Below are positions 1 through 43,814 of a stretch of DNA of 64,000 bases, piece after piece. The stretch's first letter is position 1, and each line of letters opens with the position of its first letter. A program made the position numbers and the translations under genes. The notes below the pieces were generated by a model. It was not told where the DNA came from. It saw only the letters and a list, made by a program, of their open reading frames with translations, and searched no databases. The stretch lies in contig JAVGWX010000013.1 of assembly GCA_036924085.1 (NCBI GenBank), forward strand, positions 66,432,157 through 66,496,156, given 5' to 3'. This stretch comes from Ariolimax columbianus (Eukaryota > Mollusca > Gastropoda > Stylommatophora > Arionidae).

Positions 1-1837
1 GTTTTTCTTCCAGATGCCACATCAGTCTGGTGTTTATCATCCGTTCCATCAGCTTGCCGACACAGCTCAGTAGGCTGATGGGCCTATATCCATTTGGATC
101 TGTTTTGTCCTTTTCTGTTTTTGGTACTGGTACCAGTATTGCGTCTTTCCATGCCTAAGGTACGATTCCACTTTTCCAGCTTTGGTTCAGGACCGATAGC
201 AGTTTCCTCTTCGCTGTTTGGCCCAGCCCCATCAGCATTTCGTTTGTTATCCCGTTTTTTCCGGGAGATTTCCTTTTCTTTAATGTTCTCATAGCCTCTT
301 CCATTTCGCGCATTGTTAATTTGGCCATCATGTGCTCTTCAGGTGCCGTATTCATGTTTTCGTGCCCCTTTAGCTCTTCGCTAATGTCTGTATGCTTATC
401 TGCAGGGACCTCGATGTGGTTTGCTCTGGCAAAGTGATCGACAAAGGCGTTTGCGGCTTTCTTACCTGTGATCAAGTTCTCGCCCTGCTTGATTGTAATT
501 TGTTTATTTGACGGGGTTTCGTCGTTCATGGCTCTGACTAGCTTCCATAGCTTGTTCCCGTCTTTGTCCAGGTTTAGACTTTCCGTTTTATTTTTCCAGC
601 TTTCTCTTGCTGTTTGATTGAGAGTGTGTTTGTATTTCGCCGTGGCGGCTTTGAGGGCGATGTTTGCCTCCATGGATTTTTCTCGCTCTGCCATGTTCCT
701 AGCATTTGTTACTGCATCTTCCACTTTCTACAACTCATCATTCCAGTAGGGCTTATAGTTTTTCCTAGCTCCTCTTGGGATGGTTTCAGTGGCGGCTTGC
801 ATTATTGCCTTGCTTAGGCTTTCCACCATGGGCTTCATTTTGGTGTTTCGTGTGTTGATGGTTTCACACAGCCCATCTGTCAGGATTGCAAATCTGTCCC
901 AGTCGGCTCGTTTGTAATTCCAACGTGGGAGCGGTTTTGTTTCCTGTGGGCCTACTTCCATGTCAATGGTTAGCCTGATCGGCCTGTGGTCGCTACCTGC
1001 CAGTTGGTTTAGCACCTGGTGGTCAATTTTATGGTGTATGTCCTGTGTGGAGAAGGCCAAATCTGGAGTCGAGGTGGTATGCTATGTTCCTGAATAGAAG
1101 CTAGGGCTATCCTCCGGCCTATTGATTAGGGAGAGATTTGCATCTATCTCCCAATCTTCCACTTCGTCACCTCTGCTGTCTGTGTCAGAGTATCCCCATC
1201 TCTCCGAGTGGCTATTGAAATCTCCAACTACTATGCAGTTGGAGTCTCTGACCTCCATACTCGAGAGCGATAGGTCTCTATTTGGTGGTCCGTACAGATT
1301 GAAAATGCGGAGCTTCGTCTCTTGAGCCATTATGTCAACTCTTACAATTTCTGCTTGTCCGGTGTGATTGACAGATACCGCGCTACTCGGTATGCAGTTT
1401 CTGGTCAGTATCAGGACCCCTCCTTTGTGGCCTTCTCCATCGAGACGGAAGGTCTGGTATCCTCTGATTGAGAATTTGTGATTATTGTTTAGGTGCGTTT
1501 CCTGGATACATGCCACGTCAATCTTACCTTCGTGCAGGTGATGTGTTAGGGAAAGTTTTTTGTTAATGACTCCCTCCGCATTCCACTGTAGTATTTTGAG
1601 GGTCTTGAGTTTTTGGTCAATAAAAGTTGCCCCATAGCCATGTGCCTTGACTCCACGACACATGGATGGGTAACCACCAGTAGTCAAGGGTGGGCCCCTT
1701 CGAGGCGTGAGGCCCGGCACTATCGCTGCCTGGTGGGACTCCGCAGGATGAGCGCCATGCGTTTTTCTAATCGGTTGTACTGTCATCATGCTGCGATTTA
1801 CGTTGCACTGTTTTGTTAGGCTTGCGGCCCCGTGCAT
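1..1837 (-). pseudogene. I-type LINE ORF2, 5' part (endonuclease plus start of RT), broken
   Basis: One reading frame runs through the whole stretch and is interrupted by in-frame stops at 1082-1084, 728-730 and 155-157. It begins with an APE-type endonuclease domain: LQWNAEGV, then CIQETH, KGGVLIL, VGDFNSHSERWG and, after the first stop, GSDHRPIRL. These contain the catalytic Glu, Asp-x-Asn and Ser-Asp-His signatures of the family. A linker follows, then the start of the reverse transcriptase (TLKKRKSPGKNGI and, at the window edge, GYRPISLLSCVGKLMERM). It is nearly identical in its overlap to the element at 43.8-46.3 kb, so it is the same family and supplies the endonuclease half missing there. 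It continues past the left edge. The three stops make it inactive as read. Confidence 0.9.
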
Positions 1838-2300
1838 CCGATTTCAACAGGCGTTTCTGTAGGGATGCCCTCCTTAGCCTTTGGCTGTCCCCAGCCTATC
1901 TGCAAGGCAGCAGTTGTTTATGATCAGAGTTGTCTCTCTTATGGAAGTTGTCTTACCAGACCATCGAGTCTTCCCTACTCGTGTCTATAGGGTGCGATGA
2001 TGATATGTGAGAATATATATGAGATATATGATATGGACTGGTTTACCCGGAAGAGAGGCAGTCCAGTGTGTCTGTACCCCAGGATCGTCACGTCCTGCCA
2101 GAAACGTAGCATTTGCATGTGAGTGGGGTATCTCTTTCTCCTTTTATTTTCTTGGCTTCTATGCAGAGATGGTACGCCTAGCATTCCCCGCCACCTGGGA
2201 TGTTGACACAGTGGGGCAGGTGTGCAATGTCCGCTGGTCTGCATCTCTTCTGCGTCCAGCATGATAGCTATATGGCTGATAACGTACAGAGGTAGATATC
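1838..2300 (-). other. Possible upstream part (ORF1/5' region) of the I-type LINE
   Basis: This segment lies directly upstream of the LINE endonuclease frame. Its minus-strand translations are broken but cysteine- and histidine-containing, which would fit a decayed ORF1 zinc-knuckle region or 5'UTR. No motif is clear enough to prove it. The assignment rests on position only. Confidence 0.3.
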
Positions 2301-2547
2301 GAGCACTCCACTTTTCACTTCAACTACAAGGCCTTTTGTATGTCGATGACACTTGTGAGCCTAGCTGAGCAATTCCTGTATGTGATAAGGTCTTCCTGGC
2401 CACATGATGTAAAACAGTGTAGCGGATATGCCTGAGACATTACCCAGTCAATGCGAACATGTAGGGATATATATGATCAAATATTATCTCAGCCATAGCG
2501 ATTGCTTTCCAACTACACCATCCATAGATTTATTTTTAATGGAAGAC

Positions 2548-2935
2548 GCAGTGGTCACGAGGTAAGGTGTCCACCTCGGTGTCCGCCTCCTGTGCCGGTG
2601 GTCGCATGTTAGAACCACGGTCTTCGTAGGTCACACTAGAATCTGGTTGTGGTAAACTTAAATTTGTGTTTTATAAAGGGTGAACTTAGTGGTCTCTAGG
2701 TAAGGTGCTCGCCTTGGGTGCCAGAGTTCGCAGGTTCAAATCACGGTGGAGACGGATTTTTTCATGTGTTAAAAATTCCTTGGCAGTTAGAAATCAAAAA
2801 GAGTAGACTTAATGGCCAGTGCCCGGACAAAATTCAGAAGTTGTAGTTAAAAATCTCTCCAAATTATGTGTACCTTCCTGCAGGTCTAATAAGCCGCAGG
2901 AAGTATAAAATACCTTCTACGAATAGCCAATAGCC
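2548..2935 (+). mobile_element. tRNA-headed SINE, family 2 (two heads, one body)
   Basis: Two tRNA-like heads occur in a row, at about 2548-2640 and 2684-2755. Each has an A-box-like stretch (ggtctctaggtaaggtgctc) and a B-box-like stretch (caggttcaaatcacgg). The second is followed by a body with ttccttggcagttagaaatc and gcccggacaaaattcag. The body matches copies at 53.3 kb (sense) and at 36.3 and 51.5 kb (antisense). Confidence 0.7.
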
Positions 2936-3051
2936 TTTTATTACCTGCCAACAGACATTAACACATTTCTGTTTCAATACCACGATTCAAAGTATCTCAC
3001 GTTATCTTTAATAGTTATGTGTTTTGTTGTTTTAACTTTCGTAAAATTATT

Positions 3052-3617
3052 CGAGGCATGTTCAAATGAAACCGGACCAAAATGCACCAAGTGAACAAAC
3101 GTACAATGCCCATAGTGACGTCACTTCTGATGTAAATAGTACATACCAACCGTCAAGTTTGTAAAATTTCATTATCCTCTGACTCATAGTTTCCTCAGAA
3201 GACCGTTGAAAACATGGCAGGTGTGATACATAATCCGTCCAGAGTTGATCAGCAAGTGGTGATTCGGTTTAAAACAGCTGAAGGATGTCAACCAGTTGAG
3301 ATTCATCGGAGAAAGCTGGCAGTGTATGGTGACAAACGTGTGTCAAAGACAACAGTGAAGAACTAAACAACGATGTTTAAAGAATGGCGTGAGTTAACGA
3401 AAGGTCTTCCGAGACCAGGTCAGGTGCAAATTGTTGTGTTATTGTACGGATACCGTATCACACCGGGCATGTTTTCAACAGTCTGCTGAGGAAACTATAA
3501 ATTTGAGAATAATGAAATTTTGGTATGTACTGTTTACACCAGAAGTGACGTCATCATGCTCATCGTATGTATGTTCACTTGTTGCAGTTTGGTCCGGTTT
3601 AATTTGAACACGCCTCG
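3052..3617 (+). mobile_element. Mariner-like internally deleted element with long inverted repeats
   Basis: The ends are inverted copies of each other: cgaggc-tgttcaaatgaaaccgg at the left, and its complement ending in gaacacgcctcg at the right, followed by TA. The complementarity extends inward for about 150 bp to a gaaaacatg / catgttttc pair. Between the arms lies a fragment coding for the N-terminal helix-turn-helix of a mariner/SETMAR-type transposase (see separate entry). The DDD catalytic half is absent, so the copy is nonautonomous. A second copy lies at 10916-11330. Confidence 0.75.
3214..3430 (+). pseudogene. Mariner-type transposase N-terminal (HTH) fragment
   Basis: The frame opens MAGVIHNPSRVDQQVVIRF, continues TAEGCQPVEIHRRKLAVYGD and SKTTVKN, then meets TAA at 3364-3366, and continues TMFKEWRELTKGLPRPGQV. 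This order (leucine/phenylalanine-rich helix, IHRRL, GD..S..TV..W, F..GR) is that of the Mos1/SETMAR-type HTH DNA-binding domain. The catalytic domain is lost by internal deletion. The Trp usually found in the TV..W helix is replaced by the stop. Confidence 0.7.
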
Positions 3618-3689
3618 TATATATTAGGTTAATCCTGAAACTATAGGGAAATCAAGAGGCAATTATATCAATTGAAGAAGGACTCAAAG

Positions 3690-4055
3690 ATCCAGTTTGG
3701 CTTGGCTTCGTTCGTTCTCAATCTCCCGATACCAAACCCTGAAAGGGCTTAAGTAGCAGAATGTAATCCAGAGAACAGAATGCGTTGTGTCGTAGTTTAC
3801 AGCTTGACTGCGATGTTTGCACCTTTCGGTCCAACACATCCAACTTCAGCAAAGCATTCTTTGAGTACCGGGTTAGCATTCCCTCTTCGATGCCTTCTCC
3901 GTAGCCAGCCTGTTATCCAGGATCACCGCGAGGTGTAGAAGGGTCTTGGCTGCTCTGGTTCGCAGCCTTGACGCTAGCAGTCAGCTATGGGTCGCTGACC
4001 ACTGCAGCTCATGCGCTGCTCAGCATCTTGATCCCATGATCCAGTTTCAATCAGC
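3690..4055 (-). repeat. Interspersed repeat family R1 (about 350 bp), antisense copy
   Basis: The segment contains signature stretches shared, in either orientation, with copies near 24.7, 25.2, 30.2, 30.7, 38.5, 39.7, 52.3 and 55.9 kb. Examples are gtccagagaacagaatgcgt, agcttgactgcgatgtttgc and a tract around ctgaccactgcagctcatgc. It has no coding potential and no recognised tRNA head. It ends at a poly-G run (4056-4078). Confidence 0.75.
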
Positions 4056-4078
4056 TGGGGGGGGGGGGGGGGGGGAAG

Positions 4079-4875
4079 GGGGGGTTCATAGTCGTGTCAA
4101 TGTTAATGGTATGACAGTTAATGCCGTCAAATTTACCGATGATCAAGTGATAGTTGGAGGATCAATAGCAACGTTTCAAATGCTACTTGAACAAAATAAT
4201 AGCCCAGTCAAAGAGTTGAGCATGGAAATAAACACATTGAAGACAAAGACTTTGGTAATTCCAAGCAACATAGGCAAATTAATATACTCGTCAATGGAGA
4301 AATAATCGAACAAGTACAGAAGTGTACATATTTACGGGAACCCGTAAAGGAAGATGGCTGCAATGAGACAGAAATTAAGACACTGATTGCAATGGCAAAC
4401 AAATATCTTCAAAGTTAACAGAAATTGTTAACATAAAAGATTATCAGGATAGAACTGAGGAAAAGAATAATCGTCACTCATATATGGCTAATTGTACTGT
4501 ATGGAGGTGAAACATGGACTCTAGCAAAGAAGGATGAACAAAGGTTGGAAGCGTCTGAAATGTGGTGCTACCCTAGAATGGAAAGAGTGAGTTGGACAAA
4601 AAGAAGATATAATGACGATGTTCTCATGGAAGACAAATATTGAAAACGATACAAAAAAAAAGATTGACCTGGCTGAGGCACGGTCTGCGACATGAAAGGC
4701 TTCCACAGATGATACTAGAGGGCAAGATCCAGGGGAAGATAGGAAGGGGTTGACCAAGACTCACCTTTACATCTCGGGTATGCAGAGACATGAAAGAACG
4801 CACCTGTGCTGAAATGAAGAGAGTTGCAGGGGACAGGATGAAATGGAGAGATATACTCAGATAACCTTACAATCA
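4079..4875 (+). pseudogene. LINE reverse transcriptase C-terminal fragment
   Basis: The first piece reads VNVNGMTVNAVKFTDDQVIV, matching the catalytic FADD box region but with Thr in place of Ala. Later frames read GGETWTLAKKDEQRLEASEM and MERVSWTKRR, the conserved thumb/C-terminal region of LINE reverse transcriptases. A tail MKRVAGDRMKWRDILR leads into the tandem array that follows. Frameshifts and stops make it dead. The same family appears at 16.4 kb (plus) and 21.5-21.9 kb (minus). Confidence 0.75.
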
Positions 4876-5310
4876 TTCTTAGGACTCTTCAACCAGAGGA
4901 TAGGGTCAAATGGAGAGACATACTCAGATAACCTTACAATCATTCTTAGGACTCTTCAACTAGAGGATAGGGTCAAATGGAGAGACACACTCAGATAACC
5001 TTACAATCATTCTTAGGACTCTTCAACTAGAGGATAGGGTCAAATGGAGAGATATACTCAGATAACCTTACAATCATTCTTAGGACTCTTCAACCAGAGG
5101 ATAGGGTCAAATGGAGAGACATACTCAGATAACCTTACAATCATTCTTAGGACTCTTCAACTAGAGGATGGGGTCAAATGGAGAGACATACTCGTATAAC
5201 CTTACAACCGGTCTTAGGACTGTTCAACCGCTGATATGGTCACATGGAGAGACATACTCAGATAACCTTACAACATGTCTAAGGACTGTTCAGCCATATG
5301 ATGAAGATGA
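4845..5310 (+). repeat. Minisatellite of about 63 bp derived from a LINE 3' end
   Basis: About seven copies of a unit containing gggtcaaatggagagacata, ctcagataaccttacaatca and ggactcttcaactagaggat. The first copy is continuous with the RVKWRD coding tail of the LINE fragment just upstream, so the array arose from the LINE end. The array at 16630-17115 has the same unit. Confidence 0.9.
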
Positions 5311-5504
5311 TAATTATACAAATTGTATCTGTAATATTTTTATTTTTTATTTTTTATTTCTTGTATGTGCTTGCTTTCAACTGAAATAAATTTTATGGAC
5401 CTGTATGTGAACTACAAAAGACAGTGAAGTTTATACAAGAGACAACATTGTAGATATAGACAATATTTTAAAGCGAACGAAAGAAGAAGAAGAAGAACTG
5501 AAAT

Positions 5505-6120
5505 AAAATCAATCAAAACCCTCCAGCTCTCTGGAGGTCCATTCTTTTATGTTGTCCTTCACCTTTTTTGGGTTGACTTCTTTGTCTTCTGTCTTGCACC
5601 TTTCTGTGCATGATTGTATTTGCAAGACCGTTTTATCTCGATAAGTTCCTGTGCCAAGCGAGTTTCCTTTTCTTGATAGTTGCCAAGAGGTCTTCAAAAG
5701 GCCATATTCTTTCTCGTATTTCCTGATTTGTAACTCGATCTTTGTACGTGACGTACAAAAGTCTTTGGAAACATCGTATCTCCTAGGCCTTTATCCTCCG
5801 CTGCAGGTCAGCTGTAACTGTCCATGTCTCACAAGCATAGAGGAATATTGACAGGACCAGTGTACGCATTCATCTGATCTTCGTGCATAGTGCTAACCGT
5901 TTATCTTGCCAGATTTTGTTAAACCATGCAAGTGCCGCTATTGTCTGTACTATTATAGCAAAAACCTCACATTTTGAACCTTCATCAGTGACAATTGAAC
6001 CCAGATATTTAAAACGGTCAACCACTTCGAGTTCCTGGCCATTAGCTTTTACACAACTGTTGAAGCTCTCGGCGTTGATGGTGAATAATTGTGTATTTCC
6101 AGCATTAGTGTACAGTGTGA
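5505..6120 (-). pseudogene. LINE reverse transcriptase C-terminal fragment
   Basis: Minus-strand translation gives GQELEVVDRFKYLGSIVTDE, then LVLSIFLYACETWTVTADLQ, EIRCFQRLLYVTYKDRVTNQ and EIREK. These are typical of the region after the palm domain of endonuclease-type LINE reverse transcriptases. Stops and at least one frameshift are present. A related copy lies at 60131-60421, and a weaker one at 48770-49115. Confidence 0.8.
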
Positions 6121-6124
6121 CAAT

Positions 6125-6485
6125 AGATGAACTATTTACACAATGTTAGTGCATGATGTGATGATAGACAAACTATTTACACAATATTAGTGCATGGTGT
6201 GATGATAGACAAACTATTTGCACAATGTTGGTGCATGATGTGATGTTAGACAAACTATTTACACAATATTAGTGCATGATGTGATGATAGACAACCTATT
6301 TACACAATATTAGTACTTTGTGTGATGTTAGACAAACTATTTACACAATGTTAGTGCATGATGTGATGATAGACAAACTATTTACACAATATCAGTGCAT
6401 GATGTGATGATAGACAACCTATTTACACAATATTAGTGCATGATATGATGATAGACAAACTATTTATACAATATAAATGTACTGT
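6125..6485 (+). repeat. 41-bp minisatellite, about nine copies
   Basis: The unit contains gtgcatgatgtgatgataga followed by caaactatttacacaatatt a, with a few substitutions per copy. It is AT-rich and has no coding significance. Confidence 0.9.
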
Positions 6486-6796
6486 GTAGCAATTTACACA
6501 ATTGTTAGGAAAAGGATAAAGTTTAACAAGCACAGAAAAGGCTGAGTTACCTTAGCTCACGTGATGGAGGAAAGTCAAAACAAAATTGATAAACAGCATT
6601 TGAGATATTTATTTGTAAAGAAACATCTTATTTGACACCGTGCATAGCACATGAGGGATAAAAATAGAATGTTGCTATATAAATCTGCTTTATTCAAAGT
6701 ATATTTCAGTATGTTTTTTTTCTTTAAACAATATAAACTTACTACAAATTATTAGAAATAATGTATTTAAATTAAATTGTTTGTGTAGCATTGGTC

Positions 6797-7130
6797 ATTG
6801 ACAACCCTCTTCCGACAAGTTTAGTCTTGAGGTGCTATGTCTAGCACTCTCCAAGGATCGAATTTCGTTTTCACATTCTCGTCTCCAGGTATTTCGTGGT
6901 CTATCTCTCTTCCTCTTCCACTGTGGATTCCGTGCTAGTGGCTGTCTCGCCCCGTTTGATTGTGATTTCCGTAGAGTGTGTCCTGTCCAACTCCATTTCC
7001 TACATTTGATTTCTTGCTTCCCTGGTTGTTGTTGGCTTTTTTCCTATAGATCTGCATGCCTCACCATATCCTGCGATCCTATACTCATTACCCTCCATAG
7101 ACAATGCTCCAGTCTACCCGTCTGTAAATT
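6797..7130 (-). pseudogene. LINE RT C-terminal tail (GHTLRK type)
   Basis: The minus strand reads KCRKWSWTGHTLRKSQSN, then ARNPQWKRKRDRPRNTWRRE and CENEIR. This is the basic tail seen at the very end of many animal LINE ORF2 proteins (WIGHTLRK / NPQGKRKRGRPKNTWRR). It is short and 5' truncated. Confidence 0.75.
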
Positions 7131-7141
7131 GCTACCCGATA

Positions 7142-7420
7142 TAATATTAGCGCGTGGACCAATGGTTTCGACGCCTGCCTGCCGATAATTAGGGCAGTGG
7201 TTCGAATCCCCGGTATGGCATATGTTGTTTTTCTGTTGGGAGTGAAATAAATAAACATAGCCAGCACACGACGTGGCGACAGCAGTGGCGAAGCGGCCTG
7301 TAGTCCTCAGACTTCAAAACCCCTCGACTACCCCCGCAATGGGAAAAATGTCGTATGACAGTTTTTATAATATTAGGTAAGACAGGACAGTGGGCAAGAA
7401 AACTGGGCATTCTACCTTTA
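7142..7420 (+). mobile_element. tRNA-headed SINE, family 3
   Basis: The head has an A-box-like tggaccaatggtttcgacgc and a clear B box, ggttcgaatcccc. The body follows (ggagtgaaataaataaacat, cctgtagtcctcagacttca). It is too diverged to be a tRNA gene and has a SINE-like extension. Confidence 0.6.
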
Positions 7421-7434
7421 AATAAATTTAGTTC

Positions 7435-8285
7435 TAGTATAATAGGGACTAATAGACTGGCATGTAAGTTAAATAGACTAATAGAACTGGCAGGGACTTG
7501 GTTAGGCTAATAGACTGACATGTGACTTACTTAGACCAATAGACTGGTGAGTAAGTTAAATACACTAATAAACTAGCAAGTGACTTGGTTAGACTAATAG
7601 ACTGGCGAGTTAATTAATTAGACTAATAGACAGGTATAAGTCAAATAGACTAACAGACTGGCAAGTGAATTATTTAGTTTAATAGACGTAAGTAATTCAA
7701 TAGGCAATTAGTTTGATGAGTTAGACTGACACTGACATGTGACATAATTTAAATTAAATATTGACAAGTGACCTATTTAGACTAAAATGGACAAGCATCA
7801 TAGTTAGTCTAAAATTGGCAATTGGAATAACTAGTCTAAAATTGACAAGTGGACATAATTAGTCTAAAATTGACAAGTGGACATAATAGTCTAAAATTGT
7901 CAAGTGAGCATAATTAGTCTAAAATTGACAAGTGGAAATAATTAGTCTAAGTTTGACAAGTGGACATAATTAGTCTAAAATTGACAAGTGGACATAATAG
8001 TCTAAAATTGGCAAGTGGACTAATAGTCTAAATTTGGCAAGTGGACATAATTAGTCTAAAATTGTCAATAAGACTTAATTAGTCTAAAATTATCAAGTGA
8101 GCATAATTAGTCTAAAATTGACAAGTGGAATAATTAGTCTAAAACTGACAAGTGGACATAATAAGTCTAAGTTTGACAAGTGAGCATAATTAGTCTAAAA
8201 TTGACAAGCAGACATAATTAGTATAAAATTGACAAGCAGATATAATTAGTATAAAATTGACAAATGGACATAATTATACTAATAG
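7435..8285 (+). repeat. Minisatellite block next to the galectin stop codon
   Basis: The first part (to about 7740) is loose copies around actaatagactggcaagtga. The second part is about 18 copies of a 28-bp unit, attagtctaaaattgacaag plus tggacata. It begins within about 60 bp of the galectin stop codon and, read on the minus strand, would lie in or just after its 3'UTR. Confidence 0.85.
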
Positions 8286-8337
8286 ATTGGCTAGTGACTT
8301 CATTTAGATTTGACACAGATGTCATGTGTTTGCAGTC

Positions 8338-41348
<33,011 letters not shown>

Positions 41349-41354
<6 letters not shown>

Positions 41355-41445
41355 GATGTCTTTAATTCAAATATGTTAGAAATATGTTCCCTGAATAAAC
41401 TGAAATGGGGATGTGTATTGAGTTCTGTTCCTGGTGTAATGTTCC
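41349..41445 (-). CDS. Galectin first exon (5'UTR plus codons for Met-Ser)
   Basis: On the minus strand, aagacatcATGAGC is followed immediately by a strong gtaagt donor. Coding bases are 41349-41354; the rest to about 41445 would be 5'UTR, with no upstream ATG. The ATG has a purine at -3. The exon ends in phase 0, exactly as the CRD1 first exon requires, giving MSVSFSQSYPVPY at the start. Galectins commonly begin with a very short first coding exon. The upper boundary is an estimate from the TATA box. Confidence 0.65.
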
Positions 41446-41466
41446 GTGTATTGTCACGAGAGAGCG

Positions 41467-41475
41467 TTTAATATA
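41467..41475 (-). promoter_or_regulatory. TATA-like box of the galectin gene
   Basis: The minus strand reads tatattaaa, about 115 bp upstream of the ATG. A start site 25-30 bp downstream would leave a 5'UTR of about 90 nt without ATG. It lies in unique sequence between two inverted R2 repeats. Confidence 0.45.
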
Positions 41476-41639
41476 CGCCGGGCTGTCCCAGAAGACAATT
41501 GAGCGAGTACTGATACTGTTACTAAATGACCTGCCTACTTTTGTCGACGTAACGAATATCTTCTTAAACTCGTTCTGAGGTTTGCTGTTATTTTGTGTAA
41601 TAACGAATCGGGAAGAGTTGGCTTAACCTCTGGTCAAGC

Positions 41640-41985
41640 AAAACATACTGATCGGACAACGTTAGTCAGGGTCAGGCGAAATTTACATACCAAGACATCC
41701 ACTTTATTTTCATTCAGTTCTGCCTGGTAACGGGCTGTTCTATGGCAGTCTGACTAGCGAAGTGGGGGGGGGGTGGAGAGGGGGGAGGGGAGTCGATCCC
41801 AGTAGCCTGTTTACAGCGACACGTAATCAAACAAAGCACAACCGCCTGGAGGACCCTGATCCAAATTCATCAGCACGCTCGGGATGCGAGGAAAGCTACT
41901 GCAATCAGTCACTTAATGTTCTTTTCAGCTCGCACAAAAGTAAAGTTACTTCCCGTGGGTATTCGAAAACAACAGATGAAGGAAT
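41640..41985 (+). repeat. R2 repeat, sense copy
   Basis: It shares ctctggtcaagcaaaacata, tatggcagtctgactagcga, tcatcagcacgctcgggatg and gtgggtattcgaaaacaaca with other R2 copies. A G-run (41764-41771) is inserted. It is inverted relative to the copy at 40.9 kb. Confidence 0.8.
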
Positions 41986-42184
41986 CGGAGCAAGGCAATT
42001 AAGCTATTTGCAAACAATCAATAAACTAACATCTTTTTAGCTCCCTGTGGGGCAATAGGTGTTTAAGAAATGCACGCTAAGTCGCCATTGTTGAATTGTT
42101 CATATCTATTGAAGATTTAGATGGCTTAAGTTTTCACAGATTTTGGTGAAGTAGAGGTTTGAGCCATAATAGTTACACTACTGT

Positions 42185-42455
42185 CGGGGAAGGAAGTTGT
42201 TAGAGACTTTAGTATACTAAGTCAAGGTTTGTCCCATAGTAGTTACACTACTGTCGGGGAAGGAAGTTGTTAGAGACTTTAGTATACTAAGTCAAGGTTT
42301 GTCCCATAGTAGTTACACTACTGTCGGGGAATGAAGTTGTTAGAGACTTTAGTATACTAAGTCAAGGTTTGTCCCATAGTAGTTACACTACTGTCGGGGA
42401 ATGAAGTTGTTAGAGACTTCATTATACTAAGTCAAGGTTTGTCCCATAGTAGTTT
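42185..42455 (+). repeat. About 65-bp minisatellite, four copies
   Basis: The unit includes gtcaaggtttgtcccatagt, agttacactactgtcgggga and gaagttgttagagactttag. Nearly identical copies. Confidence 0.95.
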
Positions 42456-42464
42456 GGCCCATCC

Positions 42465-42905
42465 GCCATCTTTTCTCCCATCTTTCCCTTTTTCATTCTT
42501 CATCTGCTTTCTTCTTCTTCTTCTTGGTCTTATTCCTTCTTCTTCCATCTTTCTCTTTCTTCATCTTCTTCCTTCTTTTCTCTTCCGCTTCTTCTATCTT
42601 ATTCTTCTTTCTTTTTCTTCCGCTTCTTCCATCTTCCTATTTTTCCATCTTCTTCTTTCTTCTCCTGTCCTTTTCTTCATCTTCTTCCTTCTTCTTCCTT
42701 CCGCTTCTTCCATTTTCCTGTTCTTCCTTCTTCTTATTCCTCCCGCTTCTTCCGTCTTCTTCCTTTTTCTTCTCTCATCCCCATCCCTTCCATATTTCTC
42801 CTCTTCTTCCTTTTTCTTGGTCTTCCTTTTTCCTCGACTTCCATTTTCCTCCTAATTCCTTCTTTTTATTCCATCTTTCTTTTTTTCCTTCATCGTCTTC
42901 AAAGC
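42465..42905 (+). repeat. Pyrimidine-rich (ttcttcc) low-complexity tract
   Basis: Almost pure c/t on the plus strand. The long Phe/Ser/Leu-rich ORFs are artefacts. Confidence 0.95.
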
Positions 42906-42954
42906 TACTCGTGCTGAGTTAGTAACGAATTATAGTGGCTCTTCTTATATTACG

Positions 42955-43150
42955 AGATAAGCTTGAGAATGTTGACCGGGTCCTCTTTGCTGTAGTGCAA
43001 TGCAAGGCTCCTCAATAAGCTAACTACTATGGGGATTATAGTGTTGAACCCCACCTTGCTGCATATTTTCATTAGCAAGAACGAGTGCCTGAGGTGGGGA
43101 ACTTGATCAGAATGTTTCAACTGACCCTGATTACTCTCCACCCTCTACTA
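42955..43150 (+). repeat. R3 repeat copy
   Basis: It shares gggtcctctttgctgtagtg and gttgaaccccaccttgctgc with 29.74-29.96 kb. Confidence 0.55.
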
Positions 43151-43499
43151 TCTTTCCAAAAAAGTTTGGAATTTCTGACATTCTTTGGTTCGCTAATGAA
43201 CTTTAGTCTTTTTATGCAATCTCTACAAAGTGACATCTTGCACACAGTACTCGTGTCGTCTGTCACATGCTTGCATATAATATGTTGTTTTACTGCATGT
43301 GACTAAGTGCCACAGCGGCGGGTCCCAAACTTTGGAGGGTTGGGGGGGGGGGGGAGGGGCTTACCTTCACAGATTCGTGTGGATGCAAGGCTGGATGTTT
43401 CGTCTTCTTCCTCTTCTTCTTCTTCTTCTTTACCTCTCTACCCAACCTAACGTATCTACTTCTTGGTCTTTGTTTTTTTTTTCTGTTTAGTGATTCAGT

Positions 43500-43814
43500 T
43501 TGGATCGATCGAAACGACTACATATTCAGTTCAAATCACCTGAAAGGAATACATATTCAGTTCAAATCACCTGAAAGGACTACAGATTCAGTTCAAATCA
43601 TCCGAAAGGACTACAGATTCAGTTGAAATCACTCGAAAGGACTACAGATTCAGTTGAAATCAGTCGAAAGAACTACAGATTCAGTTCAGTTCAAATCATC
43701 CGAAAGGACTACAGATTCAGTTCAGATTAAATCACTCGAAAGGACTGCAGATTCAGTTCAGTTCAAATCATCCGAAAGGACTACAGATTCAGTTCAGTTC
43801 AAATCACTCGAAAG
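43500..43814 (+). repeat. Minisatellite (ctacagattcagttcaaatcactcgaaagg family), LINE target site
   Basis: About nine units of 33-44 bp built from cgaaaggactacagattcag and ttcaaatcactc/atcc. The array resumes after the LINE at 46272, so the LINE is inserted within it. Confidence 0.93.
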
